Positions 34,278-43,242 are shown, counted from the first letter of the stretch. The stretch is 64,000 bases of DNA from Silvania hatchlandensis (GCF_025564065.1 NZ_JAMGZK010000044.1:62001-126000); one strand, 5' to 3'. Numbers and translations: made by a program. The notes: generated by a model from the sequence alone, not told the origin.

Positions 34278-34892
34278 TTAAATTTGCGGCTTTGTCGCGT
34301 TCTGCTGATCCATGAACTTCATTCTGGCATTTTGCCAGGCAGGATCGATCAGCGTTAGCGTTGTGCTGGCAACTTTCAATGAGGCTGAATCAGGTTCACA
34401 GCCCATTCCTGTCCCAGGGATGGGGTTTTCACACCATACCGGGTACATATCAGTGGTTGAAACCGGGCCATATTTGGCGAGTGCGGCTTCCTTGATCGAC
34501 GTTTCGTTGTCGCTCGTCCAGGGGATCTCATAGGAGATTAAGGCAGCAGCCATAGGGTTGCTCTTGTCATAAGGGATGCGAGGTTCAAAAGTCACCTGCA
34601 TCCGCGTGCCTTTGTTTTCATAGACCAGATACATGATCTGTTGACTGCCTGTCACCTTGGTTGCTACCTGGTATGTCGCAGACTTAGTTGCTTCGATTTT
34701 ATCTGCCGGGACGCCAAAATTTTTCTGCATTGCCGCACGGGCTTCTTCAATGCTCATCCCGGTTTTCACGCCGCCGACATCAAAGGATTTTACATCAACA
34801 GCGTGAACCGGTTTGGCGGCACTGGCGGGGGAGACAAGATAAGGCAACGCCATGATAATTGCCGGTGGCAATGCGAATAAATATTTGTTCAT
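34278..34892 (-). CDS. Periplasmic protein of unknown function
   Basis: A 204-residue protein with a signal peptide (MNKYLFALPPAIIMALPYLV..., cleaved near SAA). The mature part has a helix-containing segment GMSIEEARAAMQKNFG that recalls SmpA-like 'G.s..eA...lG' modules, a central YLVYENKGTRMQVTFEP, and two cysteines (WCENPIPGTGMGCEPD) that could form a disulphide. No family recognised. It may be co-transcribed with the hydrolase gene, 146 bp away, unless the hairpin at 34221 separates them. Confidence 0.75.
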   Translation of the reverse strand: MNKYLFALPPAIIMALPYLVSPASAAKPVHAVDVKSFDVGGVKTGMSIEEARAAMQKNFGVPADKIEATKSATYQVATKVTGSQQIMYLVYENKGTRMQVTFEPRIPYDKSNPMAAALISYEIPWTSDNETSIKEAALAKYGPVSTTDMYPVWCENPIPGTGMGCEPDSASLKVASTTLTLIDPAWQNARMKFMDQQNATKPQI

Positions 34893-35210
34893 CTTCTTTC
34901 CTGTGGGGTTAATTGAGTGCGATTTCCATTATCAGCTTCAGCATGTGGTAACCCTGCCACAATATGAAACATTGTTAAATAATTTAACAATAACGCCTGA
35001 TTGTATGAAAAAAATGATCCCAAATCCTTCTTTTGATTAAGATCTTCTAACACATGACAGGCCCGCTCTCCCCGAGCCTTCGACATACCTGTAGCGCTCA
35101 AGCACCTTCCCACCGGGCTATAGCCCCGTTTTTACCCCTGCTTCAATAAACCTTCAGGTCGCGCTAAACCCACCATAATTAGTAGGGGTAAACAACGACA
35201 GGAGACAATC
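34893..35210. promoter_or_regulatory. Divergent intergenic region with terminator-like hairpin
   Basis: This 318-bp AT-rich region separates the periplasmic protein gene and the flavin oxidoreductase. It holds GGGC-TATA-GCCC followed by CGTTTTTA (about 35115-35135), a weak terminator-like element reading rightward. A CAGGAG ribosome site lies just before 35211. Nothing else was recognised. Confidence 0.35.
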
Positions 35211-36596
35211 ATGAAGGAGTTAATAAAGGCAGATATCGACGCATTCAAAACGCACTTTCGGGGGGAGGTGATCCTTCCTGACGATGCGGGCTACGACGAG
35301 GTGCGCCAGATCTGGAATGCCATGATCGACCGCAAACCGGCGCTGATCGCCCGCTGCACTTCAACTGAGGATGTGGTCCAGGCCATCGCGTTTGGCCGCA
35401 CGCAAAACCTGCTCATTTCGATTCGTGGGGGTGGGCACAACATCGCGGGCAATGCAGTATGCGACGAGGGGCTGATGATCGACCTCTCGCTGATGAAGGA
35501 TGTGCAGGTGGACGTAGCCACAAAACGAGCCCACGTCGGGCCGGGCTGTACTCTGGGCGAGTTTGATGCGGCCGTGCAGACCTATGGCCTCGCCACGCCG
35601 CTTGGCATCAATTCGACCACCGGGGTAGCGGGCCTGACGCTCGGCGGCGGCTTTGGCTGGCTGAGTCGCAAGTACGGCATGACCATCGACAACCTGCTTT
35701 CGGCGGAGGTGGTCACGGCAGATGGCCGGCAGCTGCACGCCAGCGAAGAGGACAACGCGGACCTCTTCTGGGGGCTGCGGGGTGGGGGAGGCAATTTCGG
35801 GGTGATTACACGCTTCGAATTTCAGCTCCATCCGGTCGGGCCGGATGTGCTGTGCGGGCTGATCGTCTTTCCGTTTGATCAGGCAAAGCAGGTGATCACC
35901 CAGTTCGCCCGCTTCACCGAGACCATGCCGGAAGAGCTTAACGTCTGGATGGTCACCCGCAAGGCACCGCCGCTGCCTTTTCTGCCCGAGGATGCGCACG
36001 GGAAAGAGATGGTCGCGCTCGCGCTATGCTATGCGGGCAATCCAGAAGAGGGGGAGGCGCTTATCGCGCCGCTGCGCGGATTCGGCACGGCTCTCGGGGA
36101 GCATATCGGCGTGATGCCGTACCTCGCCTGGCAACAGGCGTTCGATCCGCTGTTGGTCAAAGGGGCGCGCAACTACTGGAAGTCGCACAACTTTGCCCAG
36201 CTCAGCGACGGCGTTATCGATGCCATTATCGAGTACGCAGGCAAACTGCCGTCGCCCCAGTGTGAAATCTTCATCGGGACGATTGGCGGCCAGACCACCC
36301 GCGTCGCACCCGAGGCGATGGCTTATTCAAGCCGGGATGCCTGCTACGTGATGAACGTGCACGGTCGCTGGGAGTCCGCCGACGAGGATGCGGATGGCAT
36401 CGCCTGGGCGCGCGCGTTCTTTGCAAAATCACAGCCGTTTGCCAGCAGCGGCGCTTACATTAACTTTCTGACCCAGGAGGAGACCGACCGCATCGCCTTT
36501 GCCTACGGTGCGACCTGGACGCGACTCATACAGCTCAAGAATAAGTACGATCCGACAAACCTCTTCCGGATGAATCAAAACATCAAACCGGAGTGA
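35211..36596 (+). CDS. FAD-linked berberine-bridge-type oxidoreductase
   Basis: A 461-residue flavoenzyme of the PCMH/berberine-bridge (BBE) family. The FAD-binding N-terminal half has SIRGGGHNIAGNAVCD (the His at RGGGHN is the usual covalent FAD attachment site), GVAGLTLGGGFGWLSRKYG and DLFWGLRGGGGNFGVIT. The C-terminal BBE motif is LKNKYDPTNLFRMNQNI. Relatives oxidise alcohols, amines or sugars with oxygen as acceptor. No signal peptide. Monocistronic with CAGGAG before the ATG. Substrate unknown. Confidence 0.9.
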   Translation: MKELIKADIDAFKTHFRGEVILPDDAGYDEVRQIWNAMIDRKPALIARCTSTEDVVQAIAFGRTQNLLISIRGGGHNIAGNAVCDEGLMIDLSLMKDVQVDVATKRAHVGPGCTLGEFDAAVQTYGLATPLGINSTTGVAGLTLGGGFGWLSRKYGMTIDNLLSAEVVTADGRQLHASEEDNADLFWGLRGGGGNFGVITRFEFQLHPVGPDVLCGLIVFPFDQAKQVITQFARFTETMPEELNVWMVTRKAPPLPFLPEDAHGKEMVALALCYAGNPEEGEALIAPLRGFGTALGEHIGVMPYLAWQQAFDPLLVKGARNYWKSHNFAQLSDGVIDAIIEYAGKLPSPQCEIFIGTIGGQTTRVAPEAMAYSSRDACYVMNVHGRWESADEDADGIAWARAFFAKSQPFASSGAYINFLTQEETDRIAFAYGATWTRLIQLKNKYDPTNLFRMNQNIKPE

Positions 36597-36621
36597 GATC
36601 CGATAGTGCGCCCGACAACGG

Positions 36622-37392
36622 TTAATCCCCGTTATTCTGGCGCTGCTCCAGTGCCAGCGCGCTGGCACTGGCAGGATCAAAGAGCGACAGGCTCTCAATC
36701 TGATCCAGCATAATCACCTTGCGAAAGGCCATCGCGCTGCGGGGCTCGGAATCGAGCGTGATGTCATGCTCGGCGTACCATTTACTGTAATTATGCTCAA
36801 TGCGCAGGTCCATCTTCTCCCCGTCACGATAGCCGCTAAGCATCGGGATCAGCACGATATTGGCGGTCTTATCGTATTCCAGGGTCGCGGTATGGATCAT
36901 GCCGATATAGATCCGCCGCGACTTCAGCGTCACCAGCGCCAGCTCGCCTTCTTCCATGCACTGATACAGCAGCTGTTCAATACCGTTCGATTGCGACAGG
37001 CGCTTATACAGCTTTTTCCGGCCTTCACCGTCCAGCCTGGCGCTGCCCGCCCAGTTGGAACGATAGAGACAAAACAGGATCGCAAAGGCCAGCATCACCA
37101 CTACCGGCGCCTGAATGCCGAGAAAGCTCCAGTTCATAAAATCAATTTGCCAGTCGGCGTAGGTCTGCGAAGTCAGGTGGAAGGTATTGGCGATGGCAGA
37201 GGCGGCAAGCAGCAACAGCCACATCAGCCCGGTGGCGATCACCCCCTGCAGGACGAAGATGCAACCGTACAGCGCGACCAGAAAATAGACGTCCCAGCCG
37301 AAGGAACGCTTAATCTTAAAACGGGTGGAGAGGTCGCGGCTGGTGTACCAGTACCCGCATACCATCAGCACCATAAATATCGCCGTGCCCAT
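36622..37392 (-). CDS. Multipass membrane protein with soluble C-terminal domain
   Basis: 256 residues: an N-terminal helix (MGTAIFMVLMVCGYW), two to three more hydrophobic segments (about 33-65 and 90-108), then a cytoplasmic domain from about 115. That domain contains ELALVTLKSRRIYIGMIHTA and NIVLIPMLSGYRDGEKMDLRIEHNY, reminiscent of DUF6338-type proteins, although the match is loose. The C-terminus is acidic and Gln-rich. It follows the 65-residue gene by 1 bp, so they form a two-gene operon. Function unknown. Confidence 0.75.
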   Translation of the reverse strand: MGTAIFMVLMVCGYWYTSRDLSTRFKIKRSFGWDVYFLVALYGCIFVLQGVIATGLMWLLLLAASAIANTFHLTSQTYADWQIDFMNWSFLGIQAPVVVMLAFAILFCLYRSNWAGSARLDGEGRKKLYKRLSQSNGIEQLLYQCMEEGELALVTLKSRRIYIGMIHTATLEYDKTANIVLIPMLSGYRDGEKMDLRIEHNYSKWYAEHDITLDSEPRSAMAFRKVIMLDQIESLSLFDPASASALALEQRQNNGD

Positions 37393-37393
37393 C

Positions 37394-37591
37394 TCAGGCC
37401 CTCTTCAGCGCATTAACATGACGCAGAAAATCCTGCCGCACCTCATGGCTTTTAAAGTTGACCGAGGCATTACCGTCCTGATCGATGATGATTCGATCGC
37501 CATCCTCCACGGCTTCAATGATTTCCTGATGGCTCATCACCTGTAACAAGGACTCGGGACTGGAGAAAACCGACATAAAAAAACGTCTCAT
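37394..37591 (-). CDS. Small hypothetical protein, partner of the membrane protein gene
   Basis: A 65-residue cytoplasmic protein (FSSPESLLQVMSHQEIIEAV; GDRIIIDQDGNASVNFKSHE; RQDFLRHVNALKRA). No signal peptide or membrane helix is convincing. It ends 1 bp before the membrane-protein start, implying coupled translation. It is divergent from the AraC gene at 37714. No family recognised. Confidence 0.65.
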   Translation of the reverse strand: MRRFFMSVFSSPESLLQVMSHQEIIEAVEDGDRIIIDQDGNASVNFKSHEVRQDFLRHVNALKRA

Positions 37592-37713
37592 TGCGTGGCA
37601 TCCATAGAAAGAGAAAGGATAAGTCTGGATGATGTATGACGACGTTGCCTTAAGGTAATGCTGAAAACCCGCAACGCTATGCTATCTTCTTTTTTTTGCT
37701 TACTGCGTAATCT

Positions 37714-38508
37714 ATGTCTGCTCATCAGCAATTCAGCTTCGACACCCGTCCTCTGGTGCCTTTCGCCCATGATTATCCGCATGGCGCAACGGAGCCGTGG
37801 CACAGCCATACCTGTGCCCAGCTGTTGCACACCCTGAGCGGGGTCGTGCGCGTTGAAACGGCGCAGGGAGTGTGGATTGTTCCGCCCGGCAGGGGCGTCT
37901 GGCTGCCTGCCGGGACGCAGCACCGTCTGCTGATCACCGGCCACGTGGCTGCCCGAACGCTGTTTATCGATCCCTTTGCCAGAGCGGATTTGCCGTCGGT
38001 ATGTCAGGTGGTGCAAATCTCCACCCTGCTGCGCGAGCTGATCGTGGCTTCGCTTGCACTGCCGGAGAATTATCCTGCGGGCAGCCGGGCGGAGCGCATT
38101 TACGAGCTGATCCTCGACGAGATCAGGGGGATTAACGTCCTGCCATTTAATCTTCCGGAACCGCAGACCCCAGCGCTGCTGGCACTGTGCCGTCAGATCC
38201 AGGACCAGCCCGGTGAAAAATGGACCACCGCGCTGGCGGCCAGAGAATTAAACATCAGCGAGCGCACCCTGCTGCGCCACTTTCGCCAGCAGACCGGGCT
38301 GGTGTTCAGCGAATGGCTGCGCAGGGCGCGGTTGATGGAGGCGCTGAATCGCCTGGCGCAGGGGCAGTCGGTGCTCAGGGTGGCGCTGGACCTGGGCTAC
38401 GACAGCCACAGCGCCTTCAGCGCCATGTTTCGCCGCACGTTGGGCGTGGCGCCGAGCGACTACTTTCAACCCGCGTCGCCATCAGGTAACGCGTTCAACA
38501 GTGCCTGA
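37714..38508 (+). CDS. AraC-family transcriptional regulator
   Basis: 264 residues: an N-terminal cupin sensor (HDYPHGATEPWHSHTCAQLLH; PPGRGVWLPAGTQHRLLI) and a C-terminal double helix-turn-helix (LAARELNISERTLLRHFRQQTG; SVLRVALDLGYDSHSAFSAMFRRTLG). Cupin-type AraC regulators of this form often control an adjacent efflux or metabolic gene. It overlaps the convergent leuA-like gene by 43 bp at the 3' end and is divergent from the 65-residue gene, which it may regulate. Effector unknown. Confidence 0.9.
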   Translation: MSAHQQFSFDTRPLVPFAHDYPHGATEPWHSHTCAQLLHTLSGVVRVETAQGVWIVPPGRGVWLPAGTQHRLLITGHVAARTLFIDPFARADLPSVCQVVQISTLLRELIVASLALPENYPAGSRAERIYELILDEIRGINVLPFNLPEPQTPALLALCRQIQDQPGEKWTTALAARELNISERTLLRHFRQQTGLVFSEWLRRARLMEALNRLAQGQSVLRVALDLGYDSHSAFSAMFRRTLGVAPSDYFQPASPSGNAFNSA

Positions 38509-40136
38509 AGCGACGCGCGGGACACATCGTTATCAATGCCCGTTCCCCAGCGACTCACCCCCTGTTTAAAGCTGCAGCGGATGTAGGCCGCCGAGCGGCT
38601 TTCGCTGCACCTGCCGAGGGTATGCTCGTGATAATCCTCGATTGCCAGCCTCATCTTAAAGCGTGACGCGATCGCCGCCGCTGCGGCGGAAAGCAGACCG
38701 TTGCCTTTGCCCTGCAGAGTGACAATCCCTTCAGCGGTCTGAACGCGGGCCGACAGCTGCAGCTCGCCGTCCGCCTGGCTTTCGCTGCGGTAGTCCAGCA
38801 GCTGGCGCGGGGCGAGGGGATAGGGGCCATACAGCTCACGGTACAGCTGCCAGAGCGCACTCAGCGTCATCTCGTTGCCCTCGCGGTCGGTCTTTGCCTG
38901 CACGTGGCGGCTAAAATCCTGCTGCAGCGCCCGGGGCAGCACCAGACCATGATTTTGCTCGAGCATCCATGCCGCGCCGCTTTTACCGGACTGGCTGTTC
39001 ACGCGGATCACCGCCTCGTAGCTACAGCCGATATCCTCAGGGTCAACCGGCAGATAGGGCATCTCCCACCGTGGTGAGTCCGCCTGTTCCCGGGCATGAA
39101 AGCCTTTCTTGATCGCATCCTGATGGGAACCCGAGAAGGCGGTAAACGCCAGCTTTCCGGCATACGGGTGGCGGGGATGCACCGGCAGCTGGTTGCACTG
39201 TTCCACCCGCTCTACCACCTGCTTCATATCGCTGAAATCGAGCTGTGGTGCGATCCCCTGGCTGTAGAGGTTCATTGCCAGCGTCACCAGGCAGACGTTG
39301 CCGGTGCGCTCCCCGTTGCCAAACAGACAACCTTCTACCCGATCGGCGCCGGCAAGCAGGGCCAGCTCGGCGCTGGCAACGCCACTGCCGCGATCGTTGT
39401 GGGGATGCACGCTGATGCAGACGTCATGACGGCGGGTAAAGTGCCGGCAGAAGTATTCAATCTGATCGGCATACACGTTGGGAGTGTTGACCTCAACGGT
39501 GGCGGGTAGGTTGATGATCATCGGCCGCGCAGCCGAGGGTTCCCAGACATCCGCCACCGCCTCACAGATTTGCAGGGCAAACTCCGGCTCGGTAAAGCAG
39601 AAGGTTTCCGGTGAGTACTCGTAACGCCATTGGGTGTTTGGGTTCGCTTCGCACAGGGCGCGGATTTGACGGGTGGCACTGACGGCCAGCTGAATAATGT
39701 CGTCCTGGCTCTGGCGAAACACCAGCCTGCGAAACAGCGGGGCGGTGGCGTTATACAGATGCACGGTGGCACTTTTTACCCCATCAAGCGCGGCAAAGGT
39801 GCGCTCGATCAGATCGCTGCGGGCCTGGGTCAGCACCTGAATGGTCACGTCATCCGGAATGCGCTGCTCTTCAATCAGCTGGCGCACAAACTGAAAGTCC
39901 GTCTCCGAGGCCGAGGGGAAAGCTACCTCGATCTCTTTAAAGCCGCATTTGAGCAGTTGCTCCCAGAAGCGGAGCTTGCGGGGGATATCCATTGGTTCGG
40001 CCAGCGCCTGGTTGCCATCGCGCAGGTCGGTCGACAGCCAGCGCGGCGCGTGGGTCAGGGTCTTATCCGGCCACTGACGATCGGGTAACTGAATGGGGGC
40101 GAAAGCCGCGTACTTTTGCGAGGGATTGGGCAACAT
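38466..40136 (-). CDS. leuA: 2-isopropylmalate synthase, long (LeuA2-like) form
   Basis: A 556-residue alpha-isopropylmalate synthase that condenses acetyl-CoA with 2-oxoisovalerate, the first committed step to leucine. Motifs: STDLRDGNQALAEPM near 35-50 (Arg-Asp-Gly-Asn type), SVHPHNDRGSGVASAELALLAGADRVEGCLFGNGERTGNV near 240-280, and a C-terminal regulatory domain (about 430-550) typical of leucine feedback. The longer N-terminus and LRDGNQ motif mark the actinobacterial-type form, not the enteric LeuA of about 523 residues in leuABCD. It stands alone, without leuBCD, so it is probably an additional copy. Confidence 0.88.
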   Translation of the reverse strand: MLPNPSQKYAAFAPIQLPDRQWPDKTLTHAPRWLSTDLRDGNQALAEPMDIPRKLRFWEQLLKCGFKEIEVAFPSASETDFQFVRQLIEEQRIPDDVTIQVLTQARSDLIERTFAALDGVKSATVHLYNATAPLFRRLVFRQSQDDIIQLAVSATRQIRALCEANPNTQWRYEYSPETFCFTEPEFALQICEAVADVWEPSAARPMIINLPATVEVNTPNVYADQIEYFCRHFTRRHDVCISVHPHNDRGSGVASAELALLAGADRVEGCLFGNGERTGNVCLVTLAMNLYSQGIAPQLDFSDMKQVVERVEQCNQLPVHPRHPYAGKLAFTAFSGSHQDAIKKGFHAREQADSPRWEMPYLPVDPEDIGCSYEAVIRVNSQSGKSGAAWMLEQNHGLVLPRALQQDFSRHVQAKTDREGNEMTLSALWQLYRELYGPYPLAPRQLLDYRSESQADGELQLSARVQTAEGIVTLQGKGNGLLSAAAAAIASRFKMRLAIEDYHEHTLGRCSESRSAAYIRCSFKQGVSRWGTGIDNDVSRASLQALLNALPDGDAG

Positions 40137-40248
40137 GTCGGTTCTCCAGGATGTGTTGAGGTTTTATCCTGGCGAAGAATGCGGCCCGGTACTGGCGCAA
40201 AACTGACAACCTGTGGCGAGGATCCGCCACCTCGCAGGGCAAGATGAA

Positions 40249-40551
40249 TTACGCGATGTCGGGATCGACCTGTTCATTCATCAGAATGTACCGGGCGTCT
40301 TTGCGCGCGTGTTGATCGATCAACGGCACCAGTCGTCTGAAGTGCTCGCTGGCGCAGTGCGCATCGAGGGCTGCCCGGTCCGGCCACTGTTCAATAAAAA
40401 TAAAGTGCCCGGGATCTTTTTCATCCCGGTACAAATCATAGGCAATGCACAGCGGTTCTTTTTTCGTTGCCGCGACAAGTTCACGGTAGAGAGGGAGAAC
40501 GGTGTCGACAGATTCGGGTTTGATAAAATCTTCGGCGATGACCTTTAGCAT
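40249..40551 (-). CDS. Antibiotic biosynthesis monooxygenase (ABM)-domain protein
   Basis: A 100-residue dimeric ferredoxin-like ABM protein (MLKVIAEDFIKPESVDTVLP; LYRDEKDPGHFIFIEQWPDR; HCASEHFRRLVPLIDQ). Members such as YgiN are small cytoplasmic quinol or aromatic mono-oxygenases, or stress proteins. The ATG at 40551 is chosen because AGGAAC precedes it; a 30-residue Pro-rich upstream extension is rejected. It lies upstream of leuA in the same direction with a 112-bp gap. Function uncertain. Confidence 0.82.
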   Translation of the reverse strand: MLKVIAEDFIKPESVDTVLPLYRELVAATKKEPLCIAYDLYRDEKDPGHFIFIEQWPDRAALDAHCASEHFRRLVPLIDQHARKDARYILMNEQVDPDIA

Positions 40552-40660
40552 GTGGGTTCCTGAGTTAAAAATAGTGCTCCGGCGATTTGACCACATCATG
40601 GGTGATGGAGGTGGGCAGGGGGGAAATCCGTGCATCATCATGTCCAGACGGACGGTGCAA

Positions 40661-41080
40661 CTATGCCGGGTTCAGAACCTCAACCACGGCAAACTCCTCG
40701 GCGACCAGCTCCATCTCCTCAGAGAAAAAGCCTGCCCGGGTGAAAAAAGCTTGATGCTCGTTTTGCCAGTATTGAAGGCTCAGGTCGCCTTCACCCTCTT
40801 TGTGGGCAAACTCTTCCGTCACGTCGCAAAAGCGGAGCAGGCGCATCGACACGATTCTGATGACGCATACCGGAACATTTTTCCCGTCGAGGATAATGTG
40901 ATAGCTGCCAATTTGCGGGGAGGGGTCTTCTGCCTGAAATGCGGCAAGGGAACCGCAGGAGGCAGTTTTGATCCCTTTGATCACCAGAGCGGCGAGTTCG
41001 TCGGCCATCTCCGCGCTGTCGCCAAACCCCCATGCCTGGGCTCCGGGGTATTTGGCTTTTAAATTCTCAACGGCTTCCAT
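40661..41080 (-). CDS. ASCH-domain protein
   Basis: A 139-residue ASCH-domain protein related to E. coli YqfB-like and RNA-binding ASCH proteins. Key features: AWGFGDSAEMADELAALVIKGIKTASCG, a mid-protein VCVIRIVSMRLLRFCDVTEEFA strand pair, and FSEEMELVAEEFAVVEVL at the end. ASCH proteins bind RNA or hydrolyse modified nucleosides (N4-acetylcytidine in YqfB). Which applies here is not known. The start has AAAGGAT upstream. Single gene. Confidence 0.82.
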   Translation of the reverse strand: MEAVENLKAKYPGAQAWGFGDSAEMADELAALVIKGIKTASCGSLAAFQAEDPSPQIGSYHIILDGKNVPVCVIRIVSMRLLRFCDVTEEFAHKEGEGDLSLQYWQNEHQAFFTRAGFFSEEMELVAEEFAVVEVLNPA

Positions 41081-41144
41081 CCTAAAATCCTTTCACAGCA
41101 GATAGTTGACGGATGAATGTAGCACGGATTATTGCCTCTGCGCG

Positions 41145-41909
41145 CTATTTGCGCGAGCAGCAGGCGATGTAGTTCAACTGGTGGCGGTTACGGCGAAAGA
41201 AGCGGAACATCCCGAGAAAACGGGTCCGGTTCTCGCGGGTGCGCAAGCCGTTAAACAGGATTTTTGCCGCGCGCGGCAAGCCCTCGTCGCGAATCAGCCC
41301 CGCCGGTGACATCAGGGACATCGATCCATTGTGGGTATCGACCGACTGGAAGTGGCTGGCGATAAACAGCGCTTTCCACGCATCCTGGGACATCGGGCTG
41401 ACGTTGGATCGCACAATCTCTTCCAGCTGCGTCTGCCTGCCCGACGCCAGTCGTTCGCTGGTGAACATGATGTCGTGGGTCAAAAGGCGACCGCCGGGTT
41501 TGAGCACCCGATAATACTCGTCGATCAGCCGGGTTTTGGCCTTGTCCACGTACATGGTCAGCATCGCTTCGTTGATCACCACGTCGAAATGATCGTCGGC
41601 GAAGGGCAGTCTGGTGGCGTTGGCTTCCAGCACGTGGATTTTATTCTGCAGACCGGCGGCCGCGACGTTTTGCCGTGCCTGCTCCAGCGCGTTTTTATCC
41701 ATATCGATGGCGTAGATCGTGCAGCCAAAACGCTGCGCCAGTTCGATAGAGGTGGTGCCCATATTGCAGGCGACCTCCAGCACGACGCTGTCCGGCGTCA
41801 GTTCCGACTGCCTGAACAGCCACTCGGTGGCATCAACGCCGCCGGGGCGCAAACGGGTTTTTCCCAGGCTGGCTAAGAAGGTGTGTCCGGCTTTGTCACT
41901 TGCGCTCAT
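41145..41909 (-). CDS. SAM-dependent methyltransferase
   Basis: A 254-residue class I methyltransferase. Motif I is VVLEVACNMGTTSIELAQRFG near 42-60, then YAIDMDKNALEQARQN, LEANATRLPFADDHFDVVINEAMLTMY and VLKPGGRLLTHDI. This is the UbiE/PEAMT-like fold acting on an unknown small molecule. A perfect palindrome overlapping a TATAAT box lies 16 bp upstream, indicating tight local regulation. Monocistronic. Confidence 0.85.
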   Translation of the reverse strand: MSASDKAGHTFLASLGKTRLRPGGVDATEWLFRQSELTPDSVVLEVACNMGTTSIELAQRFGCTIYAIDMDKNALEQARQNVAAAGLQNKIHVLEANATRLPFADDHFDVVINEAMLTMYVDKAKTRLIDEYYRVLKPGGRLLTHDIMFTSERLASGRQTQLEEIVRSNVSPMSQDAWKALFIASHFQSVDTHNGSMSLMSPAGLIRDEGLPRAAKILFNGLRTRENRTRFLGMFRFFRRNRHQLNYIACCSRK

Positions 41910-41924
41910 GGCGGCGTCTCCGAT

Positions 41925-41947
41925 TTAAGTTGCATTATAAATGCAAC
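41925..41947 (-). promoter_or_regulatory. Palindromic operator over the methyltransferase -10
   Basis: AAGTTGCATT-ATA-AATGCAACTT: two perfect 10-bp arms around 3 bp. On the minus strand the centre reads TTTATAATG and provides a TATAAT -10 hexamer. A dimeric repressor binding here would block transcription. The cognate regulator is not obvious in the window. Confidence 0.65.
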
Positions 41948-42073
41948 TTATCATAAAGAAGGGCGAATGCGAATTATTTTCATCAGGATACGAAGGTTTG
42001 AAGGAGTAATAAAAGAACGGCTGTCTGTGGTATAACGTATTCACGTGCCTGATGGCATCCAGGGAGAGCTGGC

Positions 42074-42349
42074 ATGAACAGTTACATCGTCTTTATTAAA
42101 GATAATGAATCGAAAGTTGTCGTGGAAGGGCTTGTCACGCGTGACCTGGTCAAGGAGTTGAAGGGGGAAGGTTTTACCCAATACCCCTACGCCATCGAAG
42201 CCTCTGATGAAGCAGAGGCAAGAAGGAAATTAAATACACAAGGCAAAGAACACTTAAATGCGTTGTCTGAGTATTCAGGTAATGTCTTTTTTTACTGTGC
42301 TATTTTGGTAGTGAGTTTACTAGTGGCTGCTGTTTTCACTTATTATTAA
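42074..42349 (+). CDS. Small C-tail-anchored protein, unknown
   Basis: A 91-residue protein with a soluble N-terminal part (MNSYIVFIKDNESKVVVEGL; YAIEASDEAEARRKLNTQGK) and a single C-terminal membrane helix (VFFYCAILVVSLLVAAVFTYY). The absence of a signal peptide and the tail anchor predict a cytoplasm-facing domain. The start has GGGAGAG upstream. No relative recognised. Confidence 0.7.
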   Translation: MNSYIVFIKDNESKVVVEGLVTRDLVKELKGEGFTQYPYAIEASDEAEARRKLNTQGKEHLNALSEYSGNVFFYCAILVVSLLVAAVFTYY

Positions 42350-42398
42350 AAATAACGTCTTTCCTTTTTGAGATGCCCGTATCGTCTGCGGTCAGTGC

Positions 42399-43154
42399 TT
42401 ACGCTGTCACCACCGTCACGCCTTTTTCTTCAATGCTGCTCAGCCAGTTTTCATCCGTGCCGCTATCCACCACCACCGTGTTGATTAAGCCGAGGTTGCC
42501 GATGACGAACGGGGAGGCGGCGTTGATCTTCTCCGGGGAGACCAGCACCACCGTTTCGGCCGCTCTGCCGGAAAATGCACGTTTGATGCATGCCTCTTCG
42601 TAATTACCGGTGGTTAACCCCGCCTCGGGATGAATACCGGTCACGCCCATAAAGAAAATATCGGCATGAATATTCCCGATACCTTCGACGGCCGCTGCGC
42701 CGACGGTCACAATCGAATGCTTGTACAGTCGTCCGCCAATTAAGATCACCTCGATGGCCGGATGGTCGGTAAGACCCAGCGCAATGCTCGGGCTGTGCGT
42801 CACCACGGTAATCTGCAGGTCGTCCGGCAGGCATTTAATCAGTTCTGAGGTGGTGGTCCCACCGTCAATCAGCACCACCTGGCCTGCAGAAATCAGCTCT
42901 GCGCCTTTGCGGGCAATCGTCTTTTTCGCATCAGTTTTTAAGGTCTTACGCTCAGCAAAGGTGGCGACGGCAGACGATGACGGCAGCGCGCCGCCGTGCA
43001 CGCGCTGTAAACGCCCAGCGGCTGCCAGCTCGCGCAAATCCCGGCGGATGGTGTCCTCCGACACCTCAAACCGGACGCTCAGATCTTTCGACAGCACCTG
43101 CCCGTCGCGCGCGAGTTGTTCAAGAATGTATTGTTTGCGTTGGCTGGTAAGCAT
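42399..43154 (-). CDS. DeoR-family transcriptional repressor
   Basis: 251 residues: DeoR helix-turn-helix at 1-60 (MLTSQRKQYILEQLARDGQV; LSVRFEVSEDTIRRDLRELAAAGRLQRVHGGAL) and a C-terminal sugar-phosphate-sensing domain with IDGGTTTSELIKCLP, TVVTHSPSIALGLTDHP and GVTGIHPEAGLTTGNYEEA. Regulators of this class respond to phosphorylated sugars or nucleosides. It is divergent from the NudK-like gene at 43243, which it may control. Confidence 0.9.
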   Translation of the reverse strand: MLTSQRKQYILEQLARDGQVLSKDLSVRFEVSEDTIRRDLRELAAAGRLQRVHGGALPSSSAVATFAERKTLKTDAKKTIARKGAELISAGQVVLIDGGTTTSELIKCLPDDLQITVVTHSPSIALGLTDHPAIEVILIGGRLYKHSIVTVGAAAVEGIGNIHADIFFMGVTGIHPEAGLTTGNYEEACIKRAFSGRAAETVVLVSPEKINAASPFVIGNLGLINTVVVDSGTDENWLSSIEEKGVTVVTA

Positions 43155-43242
43155 GGGGGGGCTCCGTTTTATTGCACGAGTGATCTTGAGTTTGCACGTA
43201 ATTGCTGTTTATCATGCCGATTCTACGAACAAAGGAGTCAGT

